DNA from: Verrucomicrobiota bacterium
Lineage (GTDB): Bacteria; Verrucomicrobiota; Lentisphaeria; JABSQK01; JAJFLO01
Direction of reading: 5' to 3'
DNA length: 64,000 bases
Assembly: GCA_021772615.1 (NCBI GenBank)
Contig: JAJFLQ010000011.1
Location: forward strand, 62,001-126,000
Under the pieces are notes generated by a model. The model was given only the letters and a program-made list of their open reading frames with translations, was not told where the DNA came from and did not search any database. Both the position numbers and the translations under genes were made by a program. Each line of letters begins with the position of its first letter. Within the stretch, counting starts at the first letter, position 1. This document shows, piece by piece, positions 53,513-63,800 of the stretch.

Positions 53513-54769
53513 TCAATCCTTGCCGCGAGGCGGCGGTGTCGCAAATATGGTCAGCATCAATTCTGCATCATCAATCAGACGATACACCGGACGAATTCCC
53601 GACAGCTTCTCGCTCTCGGAGAGGATTACAGGCACGCCTTCACCCCGCTTATCCATCAGGAACCTGCGGTCTCCGGGAAAGTCGTCGAACGGCAACGGGC
53701 AACGGGCGAGAAGGCTGGTCAGCAACTCATTGCGGGCCGCCTGGCGCAATGGCAAACTCTCAATAGTCATTGTATTCGAAATCGTGCCCGGCGAAAATAA
53801 TTCGAGACGGTCGGAGAACATGTGTAATCGTACTTTTGAAGCCTGAACAGAATAGTCTCTATGTGCGACCGCGTTTACCAACGCCTCGAACACGGCTTGC
53901 ATCGCGTACTGCGGGATATCCCTTCGTGCCGGCGTTTTCCGCCCGTAGACCTTCATATTCTTTCTAACGAATTTGTAGGCTTCCGTGATTTGCACATCCA
54001 ATGGCCCTGCGATGTCCCGGGCGTCCACCTGGTAGGCTGCATTGCGTTCGCCCCCCCGATAGGCGACCGCCTGAATAAAGGCATTGGGCAGGAACGCCTC
54101 GGGTTGCCGGCTTGCCATCAGGATTCCGCTGACACTCGGGCTAATTTTTCCGTCCTCGTCCTCCGTGAGAAGTTTTAGCTTCAGTAAGAATTCTTCATCA
54201 CTATCTGGAGACAACGATGTCTTGAATCGTTCCCATAGTGCCTTATCCAGACGATCCCGGTTTGCGGTCGTAACGGAATGTTCATCAAACCGGATTATTC
54301 TGGCCTGACTTCGCTGTTGAAAAAGCCTGGCGAGGACATCGGGAGACATCTCTCGTTTGGAACTGCCGATTCGGTAAAAATAGCCGCCGGGACTTTTATG
54401 GACATACAGACTCTTCGGGACATCCACACGAATAAGAATACGTTCTGATCCGTCGTCAGTGGCGACAGGGATTTTTCGTATGCGGCAAAACAGCTGAGGT
54501 GTTATGAGATCATTGCAAATATCTCGTACCCACGTTTCCACGGTATCCAATTGGCCCTCGGGTATGCCGTCAACCGTTCTCGACTTGTCATCAACGCCCA
54601 GGACAAAAACGCCGTTGCCAGAGTTGGCCATCGCCGCCAGTTCGTCGGCCATCGTGTTCCTGTGCGGATCGTTGACACGGCTCCCCTTGTATTTCAGGCT
54701 CTTCAATTCCAGGGAGGAGTCCTCACCGAGACGGATCTGCCTCAGTAATTCTTCGGTAGTTTCAAACAT
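53513..54769 (-). CDS. Schlafen AlbA_2 / HATPase_c_4 protein
   Basis: A 418-residue protein of the RecG-related/Schlafen AlbA_2 class. The AlbA_2 domain (~10-135) has ESSLELKSLK-like EDSSLELKSLK, ELAAMANSGNGVFVLGVDD and IRVDVPKSLYVHKSPGGYFY. A GHKL-like C-terminal domain (~285-400) has AVFEALVNAVAHRDYS and LELFSPG. Such proteins occur as regulators and in defence loci; the nucleic-acid or nucleotide substrate is not established. It starts 2 bp after the Ppl-like stop, so it is translationally linked to that gene. Confidence 0.88.
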   Translation of the reverse strand: MFETTEELLRQIRLGEDSSLELKSLKYKGSRVNDPHRNTMADELAAMANSGNGVFVLGVDDKSRTVDGIPEGQLDTVETWVRDICNDLITPQLFCRIRKIPVATDDGSERILIRVDVPKSLYVHKSPGGYFYRIGSSKREMSPDVLARLFQQRSQARIIRFDEHSVTTANRDRLDKALWERFKTSLSPDSDEEFLLKLKLLTEDEDGKISPSVSGILMASRQPEAFLPNAFIQAVAYRGGERNAAYQVDARDIAGPLDVQITEAYKFVRKNMKVYGRKTPARRDIPQYAMQAVFEALVNAVAHRDYSVQASKVRLHMFSDRLELFSPGTISNTMTIESLPLRQAARNELLTSLLARCPLPFDDFPGDRRFLMDKRGEGVPVILSESEKLSGIRPVYRLIDDAELMLTIFATPPPRGKD

Positions 54770-54771
54770 AG

Positions 54772-57543
54772 CTAAGCTTTCAATGTGATTCGCCTGTACC
54801 GCTTATCAAAGGCTTCTCGTCCGCCTTCCATGATAGCGCAAATTGACTCGCGGATGCAACGCTCTTCCATGCCGCCCTGCCGATCGATTTGCACCTGACC
54901 GTTCTCGAATTTCAGGACATGCACCAGCTCGGAATCACCGTTGACGACAATGTTGGGATTGTGAGTGGCAATTATGAGCTGCCGGCCGTTCTTGTTTTCA
55001 TGGATTTGTTTGACGATGAGATCATAGATCAGTGCATTGTCGAGGTCGTCTTCCGGCTGGTCTATAACCAATGGTTCACTCCCGTGGCTCAACAGGAATG
55101 CCAGGATTGCGGCGGCTTTTTGCCCGGCCGATCCTTTTTCCAGGTCGTCAAATTTACCAGACGACGGATCCCGGGAATATTTGACGCGCAGCATGTCCTC
55201 GGGCCACCACGCATCGAGCTGATCGAAAACGGCCGGTTGCGTTTCGAGCAACTTTTTCAGGCGATTATCAAACGCACCATGGTTGCCGGAACTTTTTCCT
55301 GAGGCGATTTTCTGCGTCTCCGCTTTAATCGCGGCGATGAGCCCCGACAAATCAGATTCCGGCGTTCCTGCATTCTCCCAGTTACAGAATTCTCCGAGGA
55401 TTCCCTGCTTAGTTTCAGAATCATATACCGAATTGATGAATATTCCGTTGTCGAGACCAAGCAACGACCTGTATTCTTCTTCGACGGTACTCACATCGCC
55501 ATATGGAACCAATTCCATACGCACAAAGGTATTGGATCCAATACATGCGTCCAGAAAGCGCTTTCTCTTTACGAGAAGCTCCAACCGCAGCTCCTGAAGC
55601 GTTGTCAGGGTATCGTCAATTTGCTTTTCGATTGACTGTATCTCTTCGCGAACGGCGTCCAGTTTCTTCAATTGGGCATGCAATAGATTGCGTTGATGAA
55701 CCCATTCACCATAAAGTGAAACACTGAATCGGTTCTGCTTATCCTGATGTTCCTTGACCAATGTGTCATACGCGGCGATGCTGGCCAGGACCGCCTGATT
55801 CCATTTGCTTGACGCAATGTCCTTCCGTCGCTGGGCTTGGAGTGTATCAACGCTTTCGGCAAGCACCTCAAGTGTTTCGCGGATCTTTTGCAGTTCTAGC
55901 CCGCTCTTCTCATGAATCATCCGGATCTCGGAGGCAAATTCATCATCATCGAACAAATGCATTGGGAAATCGGACAACTCCGCAGTAGACGCCAATTCAC
56001 GCATTCCCGATGACAAATCGTCGAAAATCCGGTCTCCAATTAACCCGTTTTTTTGCCGGTTCCGTTGCTGATACTGTTTGAACACCGCTTTATGCCCTCT
56101 TTCTTCATACTGCCTCAGGTCGTTCTCTACGTCACTAAGTTTTACGCGAAGCGACTGTTCTCCAGCCAGTTGCCGCAATAGCTCTCTTCTTCGCTCGCGC
56201 AACAGCAGAAACTCACTCTTGGCGCTCTCCCATCCAGGCTGCCACTCCGCGCGATTCACATCTTGTGAATGATCGATGACTTCCAGGAGTCCACGCGGAT
56301 TAGACGCGAGTTCATTGATCTGCTTTTGGCTGAAAATACGTATCGGAAATCGCTCGATCAAATCGCCTGCCTCGATTGCTTGCCAGCGACCGCCGATCTC
56401 CTCTTCCAGGACCGTGCCCTGCCCATCAAATCGCCAGCGCAAGCGATAGGTCTTGCCGCGTCGGTGCAACTCAAGCAGGATTTCCGTGGAATCCAGCATG
56501 ACCCCCTTGTTCTGGGCCGATTTCATGAACGTGTCCAGTTCGTCCTTCACTCTCGGAGCCTCGACTGCCAGATTCTGATCACGGCGCAACACAATACGGA
56601 TGGATTCGAGAAGCGTGGACTTTCCGGTTCCTCGTCCTCCGATGACGGCGTTAAAATGTGGATTGAAGTCGGCTACAAATGGGCCAATGCTACCGCGACC
56701 GCAACGTTGCATATTCTGAATAGTCAGTTTCGAGAGAAAAAGATCAGGCAAACGATTTGGATCCTCCGATTGGTTTCTCACGCAATAGTCGTGATCCAGC
56801 AACGCGAGCCGCACGCCGTCGACAGACGGCTTGCTCATTTTGAGCCAACTGTAGTACTTCCCGATATGGCCAGGAACATGAGCGTCGGAACCGCCCAACT
56901 TGGCAAGGCGATCCACCGCCGTTTTTAACTCAAACTCGGCGTCGTTGAACGCGTCAAGATTACAGAATTCAGCGGCAGTTACAGTATCCAGGCTCTTTGT
57001 CAGCTCAGGCGTTAAAGTTGTAACGTCCGAAAGTAACCCGTTTGAGCCGTCGATGTGAGCAGGAATGGCAATCCCGTTGGCCTCGTTGATCTTGCGAACG
57101 GTCTCAACAAAGCCAGTGGTTGTGAACGTTTGTTTTTCATCACCGAAGCCAGATGTGATTCCGCATGACCCCAGAACCCCGAAAATCTTTTGGCTGCAGC
57201 AGTCAGGGTCGAACACAGCGAGTAGATGTACCCGTCTGCTGCTGTCTGCAACCGTGATTTCAACACCCGGGTAGATTATCAGCGGACGGTACCAGTCCGC
57301 CTTGGTGTCACTGTCGGCAAGTTCCTTGTTTTTCTCCTTTAATGCGTCAATCCAGCCGCCTGTATTGTGATCCGTTACCGCCACACAGTCCAGACCGGCA
57401 TCCATGGCGCATTTGAGCCATCCCTCCGCACGAATATCCTTGAGAGCTTGGTCACCCCGACCGTAATCATCCGATGCGGGCGTATGTGTGTGGAAATCGA
57501 ACTTCCACCATTTGCTTCCCGGGAAATTCCATGCCTCACGCAT
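54772..57543 (-). CDS. PHP-SMC ATPase (Ppl/TrlF-like defence protein)
   Basis: A 923-residue protein combining a PHP phosphoesterase and an SMC-like ATPase. PHP motifs: FHTHTPASDDY (17-27), VTDHN (56-60), PGVEI (~92-96), PAHID (161-165) and GGSDAH (217-222), so the metal ligands look intact. Walker A GGRGTGKST (302-310), a long coiled coil (~420-700), signature GSAGQKAA, Walker B PLVIDQPEDDLDN and ATHNPN complete the ATPase. This is the arrangement of the single-gene anti-phage protein Ppl. It forms an operon with the AlbA_2 gene, next to the DGR/TIR cluster, supporting a defence role, which I infer from architecture and place. Confidence 0.85.
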   Translation of the reverse strand: MREAWNFPGSKWWKFDFHTHTPASDDYGRGDQALKDIRAEGWLKCAMDAGLDCVAVTDHNTGGWIDALKEKNKELADSDTKADWYRPLIIYPGVEITVADSSRRVHLLAVFDPDCCSQKIFGVLGSCGITSGFGDEKQTFTTTGFVETVRKINEANGIAIPAHIDGSNGLLSDVTTLTPELTKSLDTVTAAEFCNLDAFNDAEFELKTAVDRLAKLGGSDAHVPGHIGKYYSWLKMSKPSVDGVRLALLDHDYCVRNQSEDPNRLPDLFLSKLTIQNMQRCGRGSIGPFVADFNPHFNAVIGGRGTGKSTLLESIRIVLRRDQNLAVEAPRVKDELDTFMKSAQNKGVMLDSTEILLELHRRGKTYRLRWRFDGQGTVLEEEIGGRWQAIEAGDLIERFPIRIFSQKQINELASNPRGLLEVIDHSQDVNRAEWQPGWESAKSEFLLLRERRRELLRQLAGEQSLRVKLSDVENDLRQYEERGHKAVFKQYQQRNRQKNGLIGDRIFDDLSSGMRELASTAELSDFPMHLFDDDEFASEIRMIHEKSGLELQKIRETLEVLAESVDTLQAQRRKDIASSKWNQAVLASIAAYDTLVKEHQDKQNRFSVSLYGEWVHQRNLLHAQLKKLDAVREEIQSIEKQIDDTLTTLQELRLELLVKRKRFLDACIGSNTFVRMELVPYGDVSTVEEEYRSLLGLDNGIFINSVYDSETKQGILGEFCNWENAGTPESDLSGLIAAIKAETQKIASGKSSGNHGAFDNRLKKLLETQPAVFDQLDAWWPEDMLRVKYSRDPSSGKFDDLEKGSAGQKAAAILAFLLSHGSEPLVIDQPEDDLDNALIYDLIVKQIHENKNGRQLIIATHNPNIVVNGDSELVHVLKFENGQVQIDRQGGMEERCIRESICAIMEGGREAFDKRYRRITLKA

Positions 57544-57845
57544 TTCGCGTCCCCTTCGCCTGGGATGTTAGCGGTGAGTGAAAAATGAGCGTATCTGACT
57601 GCACCTTTGTCATCGCCATTACTTCTCCTCGAATTACAGGATTATCATTGCCTGTGGAATTGCCTGACCAGCATATAGGGTGTATCTCCGATACCCTGGA
57701 TTTGGCCGCAATCACCTATGCTGCGTACAATACCATATTTCGCAGAGTATGCAGACGAAATCCTGTTTTATGGTCCGAATAGTAGCGATGTAAAGCAAGA
57801 GGACGGCAACTTATTCGTCCCCATTTCTTCTTCCGCGTAATCAGG
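57544..57845. other. Intergenic, nothing recognised
   Basis: About 300 bp with small reading frames on the plus strand that have no protein-like features. It should contain the promoter of the Ppl/AlbA_2 operon; no clear consensus was found. Confidence 0.35.
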
Positions 57846-60800
57846 CTACAACTTCGGCGGAGCGGCAGTACGGATTACAGCGCCGTTGCGGTCGCTGTTG
57901 ATGAGGATGGCGAATCGCTCGACCTGCTCCAATTCATTGGTGCTGAGCGAGGCGTAGTCGAAACGCCCTCGCAGGTCGGTATAGCCGTCCTTGTAGAACA
58001 GCTCGCGCCCATCTTTCATCCGGGCATAAACCTTTACGTATGCCTGCGCCAGCCGCTGGTCGGTCTTATCGGTGGTGAGTAGAAGGTGTCCGTAGTTTTC
58101 GATGATCTGTACAGTCATGGTATGCGGCGTGTATGTCTGGAACCGCGAATGTCCAGCCGCCGCGACCTCGACCATCACGTTCTGACCGTGGTACGCTTCT
58201 GGAAGCGGCCGGCGTACAGCGGTCTCGCCAACCGGCAGCTCGATATCCAGCGATGAATGCGGCTGGATCACCGTGAATTGCCCGGACAACTCGTGGGCAA
58301 ACGGATTTTCGGAAAACAACAGTTCGATATCCATTGGATAAAACTGCAGCCTGCACCGCTCGAGGTTGCGGTAATTCAACGTCAGCATGCGATCCACGAT
58401 ACCGAAGTCCAACACCGGCTCGGTATCGGCCAGGACGCTATGCTGCTGATCGCGATTGCCCGGGTCGGCAACGGCCGCGGACGCGCCTGTTATCTCTTCT
58501 GCATGCCCTATGATGTCCGTGAATCGACGCCGCCAGCGATCTACGGGATGGTCGGCATAGCGGCTGGCAATCGTACGCGCTTCTCCGGGCTTTGACTGGT
58601 AAAAGGCCAGATAGGCGGCGAGGTAATCGTATTGAATCCGGGTATGGATCCCGGCCGGTACGGCGGTACGTGCGTACACATTCAGGGCGTCGCGGACGCG
58701 GTCCTGCAGGAGTAGGTACAAACCGGCGTTGATCAGGTCTATATCTGTGAGCGCCGGACGATAGCGCAGTGTTTCCAGGAACGCATGGTATTGTTCGTGG
58801 AACTGGTTGTTGAGGATCTTGCGATCCGCCCCCAGCTGGTACGTCCGCGCGTTGATAAGCGGCCAGTATTCACGATGCTGATAATGATGTCTTTCGACCG
58901 GATCGACGACGAGCAGGTCCGTGTCAATCGCCAGACCGCATTGGTCGGCGAACGGTGAGTATTTCAGATAATTCTGAATTACCGCGACGTCGTTGTGGTA
59001 CAGGCCGTACGACCAGAGCGTATGATCATACGCCAGCCGCTCCTCCAGGCACGCGATGACCTTGCCAAAGAAATCCCGATCCCGCATGCGAAACGCGATC
59101 TTGCCGAGATCGATACGGTGGATATTACTGTCTGCGATAAATTGCAGCACGGCAGCGGAGTCGGCATGTTGCGAAATATACGCCCACGACTCCGTGTCAA
59201 CCTTGGTGGGGTCTGCTACGACGTGAACCGGCGTCGGCGCGGCAAACGCGACCAGGTGCTGGTTCTCCGCCACATGCACAGGAAAATGCGTAAAATCACC
59301 CGGCTCCGGGAAGTACATGTACACTTCGAATGTACGCGTAGAGTACGGCTCGAGAACGACATTCCTGCTGCGGGTATACTCGCTGTCCGAAACCGGTATC
59401 GCGCCGCCGGGTATCTGCATGAGCACGTCGAGTGCACGCCGTGCTGATGTCGGGTTTGTGAGAACGACCTGACAGCCATAGACCCGGTCAATCACAAATT
59501 CATCGGATACAAATTTGTCGAACCTTTCGTTGCCTTCGTAGCGGTAGCGATCATCGAGGGCGAAAAAATTCTGGCTCAGCAACACCGGTCGCGACGATTC
59601 GACAGCCGCCGTTTCGCGAACTTCCCGGTGAAACACGATTGCATTGCCGGCGGCCCCCAACGACATTCGCGCATCGTCGTACGTCGTCTCATGTTCGCCG
59701 CCGTAAAATGGTAAATCCAGCACCGCGAGTGCAAGCATCATCTCGGCGAAATTGCCGGACGCTGCAGCGACATGCCGGGATAAAAACAGCCCACCATCCT
59801 GCTTGTCGGCGTAATCCTTCCAGAACGCATTGATGGTAATCAATGCAGCGGTCTGTTGTTCGATCGGCAGATTGTAGTAATTGTTTTCCACCCATTCCTG
59901 CGTCGTGTCCGCCTTGCGGAAAAAGACGCGTTGCTCGCGTCGCCGCGCAAGATCGCGTTTGGAATTCTTCATACGCCGGCGGTCGTCGTCCATGGCCAGA
60001 GCCTTGCCGGCGGCCTGCCCCCCGATCATGGCAGCCTCTGTACGAGCATCGGCCGCTACCGCCATATCAGCGAGGACCGCCATTGGCATCGCCTCTGATT
60101 CGCGCGCAAGGCGACCGCTCAGCCGCTCGTCATGCTCCTTGAAATCCGAATGTCGCTGTGACGATGCCTTGGCCTTCTTCATCGCCTCCTGTTTCATAAC
60201 CTCCTCCGCCGCCGCCTGTCGGTACCCGAGACGGTCAGCGGTGTCGAGGCCGCGCCCCCGCAGAGCGGTGTTAAATAATCGCCGCTGAAGCTCTGGGTCG
60301 GGAACAAGCAGGTCGAACCGGTCAGACAGCTCACGCCGAATTGCCGCGGCCCGATCGGTTTTCCGCTGAGCCAGCAGAATTTGCTCGACGCAATTGAGTC
60401 GATTGAACTCCCACGGTTCCAGATAACGCGACAGGTCATCACCAAGCAGCCAGTGGTCAAGATACGTGGGGTCCAGCTTGTTTTTCAGATACGGTTGCAC
60501 AACCGCTTCGAAGAACTCCGGATCCTTGTGATACAGAAAAACATTCAGCTCGTGGCACGCATGCTCGGAATACGCCGCGCGCTTTGCAGCAGCATCCAGC
60601 TTCGGCCAATCAAGTATGAATCCGAATTCGGTCAGTGTGTCGTTACCAGACAGCGTTTTGAATAACGCGTAAACGGCCGCCAACGAGTCGTACATCTCCA
60701 ACGTAGTACTGGTAATATCGTCGACGACAAATCGGCCGCCGCTTTTTACTGTCGTGATAGCATCTTCCTGTAGAAAATGTTTGGCGGCCGGCAGCGGCCG

Positions 60801-63800
60801 TTTCAGGCGTCGGTCCCGTCGCCCTTGCTCAACCGCGTCGAGAGCGATCTGGCGATACACTGTCGACATCGCGTCAACGGCCAGCACGTGAACATGACGA
60901 CGTGTTCCGAGCAGGTCGCGCGATACACGCACCCTCCCGGCGTTGTCCGGCCGCTGGTTGAGAATCACGACCGATGGCGTCGGCAGAAAATCCATGGTGG
61001 CATAGGACGTCTCGGCCGCCAACGCGCCACCGCCATTTTGACGTTGATTGAGAGCGGATCGAGACGCCATCAGCGGCGACTCCGCCATGTCGGCCCAATC
61101 GTCTCCAGCCTGAGCGAGCGCAACGCCGGTGTCGGTATCCCGCAGACGCCAGGGGTTGAGCAATAACGACGGCCGTGTGAGCATGTTGCCCGGGAAGCTC
61201 TGTGTGTACTTGCGTTCGAGGACATAGCGGTATTCATCACCGATATTGCGTCCGGACACGTAGCGCGACTCGGCCATGTTAATACGTGACGACTTCAGTT
61301 CGGATGACGGCGGCAATGCCATGCCTGAAAACGTGTCGTAGTCCGGTACAAACCTGCTCGCAATGACATGCACACGCGTCTGCGGCGTCGCATTCGCCAG
61401 CTGCACCAGCACCGCATCTGCGTTGGAATTGACGCCGACGTCGACAATATGCAGCGGCGCGGTATGGCGCGTTTCGAGCATGCGATCCCGGGACACACGC
61501 CAGCTCCGAATCGCCTTGCCGGCAGTAAGGCGGATTCGAATCGATGTCTGATCAGGCTTTAGAAACAAGTCATAATCACCTGGCTCCAATCCTTTGATGA
61601 CCAGAAAACCGTCCGAGAAGGTTACGGCGTCGCGGACGTCGCGGACATAGGATTCTCCCCGGCGCTCCAGAATCGAGATGCTGTCGCTATTGGCGAATGC
61701 CGGATCAAAGACCGGCACACGAACAGCTTCTCCCGCATCACCATGTATCACTTCCGGCCATACATAAGCGGCATCGCCCGGGGTCCAAGACCACGCCGCG
61801 CCGTCCGCGGTCCGCGCCTGTACGCGAGTGATATCCTTGAGGTTGCCGAGCTCGATGCGTCCCAATTCGTCGGTCTGAAGTGTTACGTGCACCAGCTGGC
61901 GGAATTCCCTGTGTTTCAAATCGAAATCGACCGGTCTCCGCGACTTTGGCTCGCCGTTTTTTCCCAGCATCTGCACACTCCACCGATCGCCGGCGCGCGC
62001 CAGGAACAACGCTGCGGTCGCCGACGTCCGATCGATTCCGTTCAGTTCGAAAACACGCGACGCGGCGAGCGACACGGGCTCGCCCTGTGTCACCGGTGCA
62101 ACAGTTGCCGTCAATGTCGCACGTAGGCGTTGCAGGCGTTCCGGCGTACGAAATTCCCAGGTCGACTCCCGATCTCCGAACACCTCAAAATCCGGCACGG
62201 ATGTGGTCGTGCTGACACCCTGAAGATCGGTAGACTCCACGACAAGGGTGACGTCGCTTAACAACGAGAGATCAACGGGGATACCGGCCATCAGCAACAT
62301 CGGCCGAACCGCAACCGTCGCATTGCGGCCGCTTTGCAGCGCTTCACGGTCGACCAGAAACGCCGTGCGCAAATCGTAGGATTCCGCCTGGTGCGTGAAC
62401 GCGTGCAGTGCAGCGGCATTGCCGCTGCGCAGAATGATCTGTGCCGTTCCCGGGTTGGTGCTAAAGGGAATGACGATCTCGTCACTGTCGTCGGCAGCGA
62501 AAAGATGGCCGTCGAGCCAGATTTCGGCATCGTCTACGATGGCTCCGGCACCGTCCAACACCGTAAACACATGTCCGGCTGCGCCGATGCGCTCAAGATA
62601 CGTAAGACGCCCCTTACGAATCAATGCACGACTACTGCGCCCGTTGCCAATGAAATCGATGACGTACACACCGGGTGCATCCAACTCGGGAAAGGAAAAC
62701 GTCTCGACATGACGCCGTAGCGGGCCGTACTTGTATTCCACAATCCGCTCGTGGTTTGCGACGAGTCCGTCGAGGTTGATGCCGGTCGACAATTCCTGTG
62801 CGTGCTCACGGTAGTACCCAAAGCTGTTGATCACGTACGTCTTCACGATGAGCGTAGACACATTTTTTATAGCAAGGCCGACTTCTACCGGCGCTTCGGC
62901 AGCGAATATGGACATATTCGTGGGGAGAAAATCGAGGTCAATCCGCTCCTTAAGAGACTGAAACTGTTCCGGCGAGAGCATCGATGCCCAGCGCTCCACA
63001 TCGCTGTCGCCGCTGACAATCTTCGTCTCGGCGAATAGCTGATCGAGGTAATCCTGACGCAGATAATCCGCGAAAGCACGTGGCGACCGCGCATCGTTCA
63101 GGAAGTGCTGGAGACACCGACGTACTAACGGTTCATCGGCAATAACCGGCGGATAGCCGATGATGTGCGTGAAATCCACACGCAGATTTGCCCGGGCTTC
63201 GTTGCGCATCGTTCGATTGAAAAAATCGTGGTTGAGATACCCGACGGTTCGCGGGAGCTTCAGATAGCGAATAAATCTCTCATGGTCGAGTTCGCCCTGC
63301 TGCTCATCGAATGTAAGACGGCGATAGAGAATATTTGCCTTTAGCGAATTTTGTGCCGACGGCAACCGGTCGACGAACGCCCAAAGCCGCTCCAGATACG
63401 CCCTCTCGGCGGCAGCATCCTGCTGCCGGTTCACATCGTTATCCGGCTGCAGCTTGGTGAGATAGGCATGGATAAATTGCTGGTGATTCAACAACTCCGG
63501 CATCAGTCTCAAGCACTCGTCGAGCTGCGAAATGAGCATCTGAGCATGGATCGCATGGGATCCGAAACCACCGCTGTGCCGGTTGTTGAGATCCTTCACC
63601 ACCATTCCTGGAAGTCCCGGAATATCGGGACGCCGCAGACGTCTGAGAAGGTCACGCAGTCGTTCGGTGGAAAGCGATTCGCGACTTAGGAACTCAAGCG
63701 CAGAATCTTCGAAGCCATTGAGAGATTCCGGATACGCACTCAGAGCCTCTGCAGTCAAACGCTCTCTGCTGATTCGTGATGCATCGAGAGCTGTCGGCAG

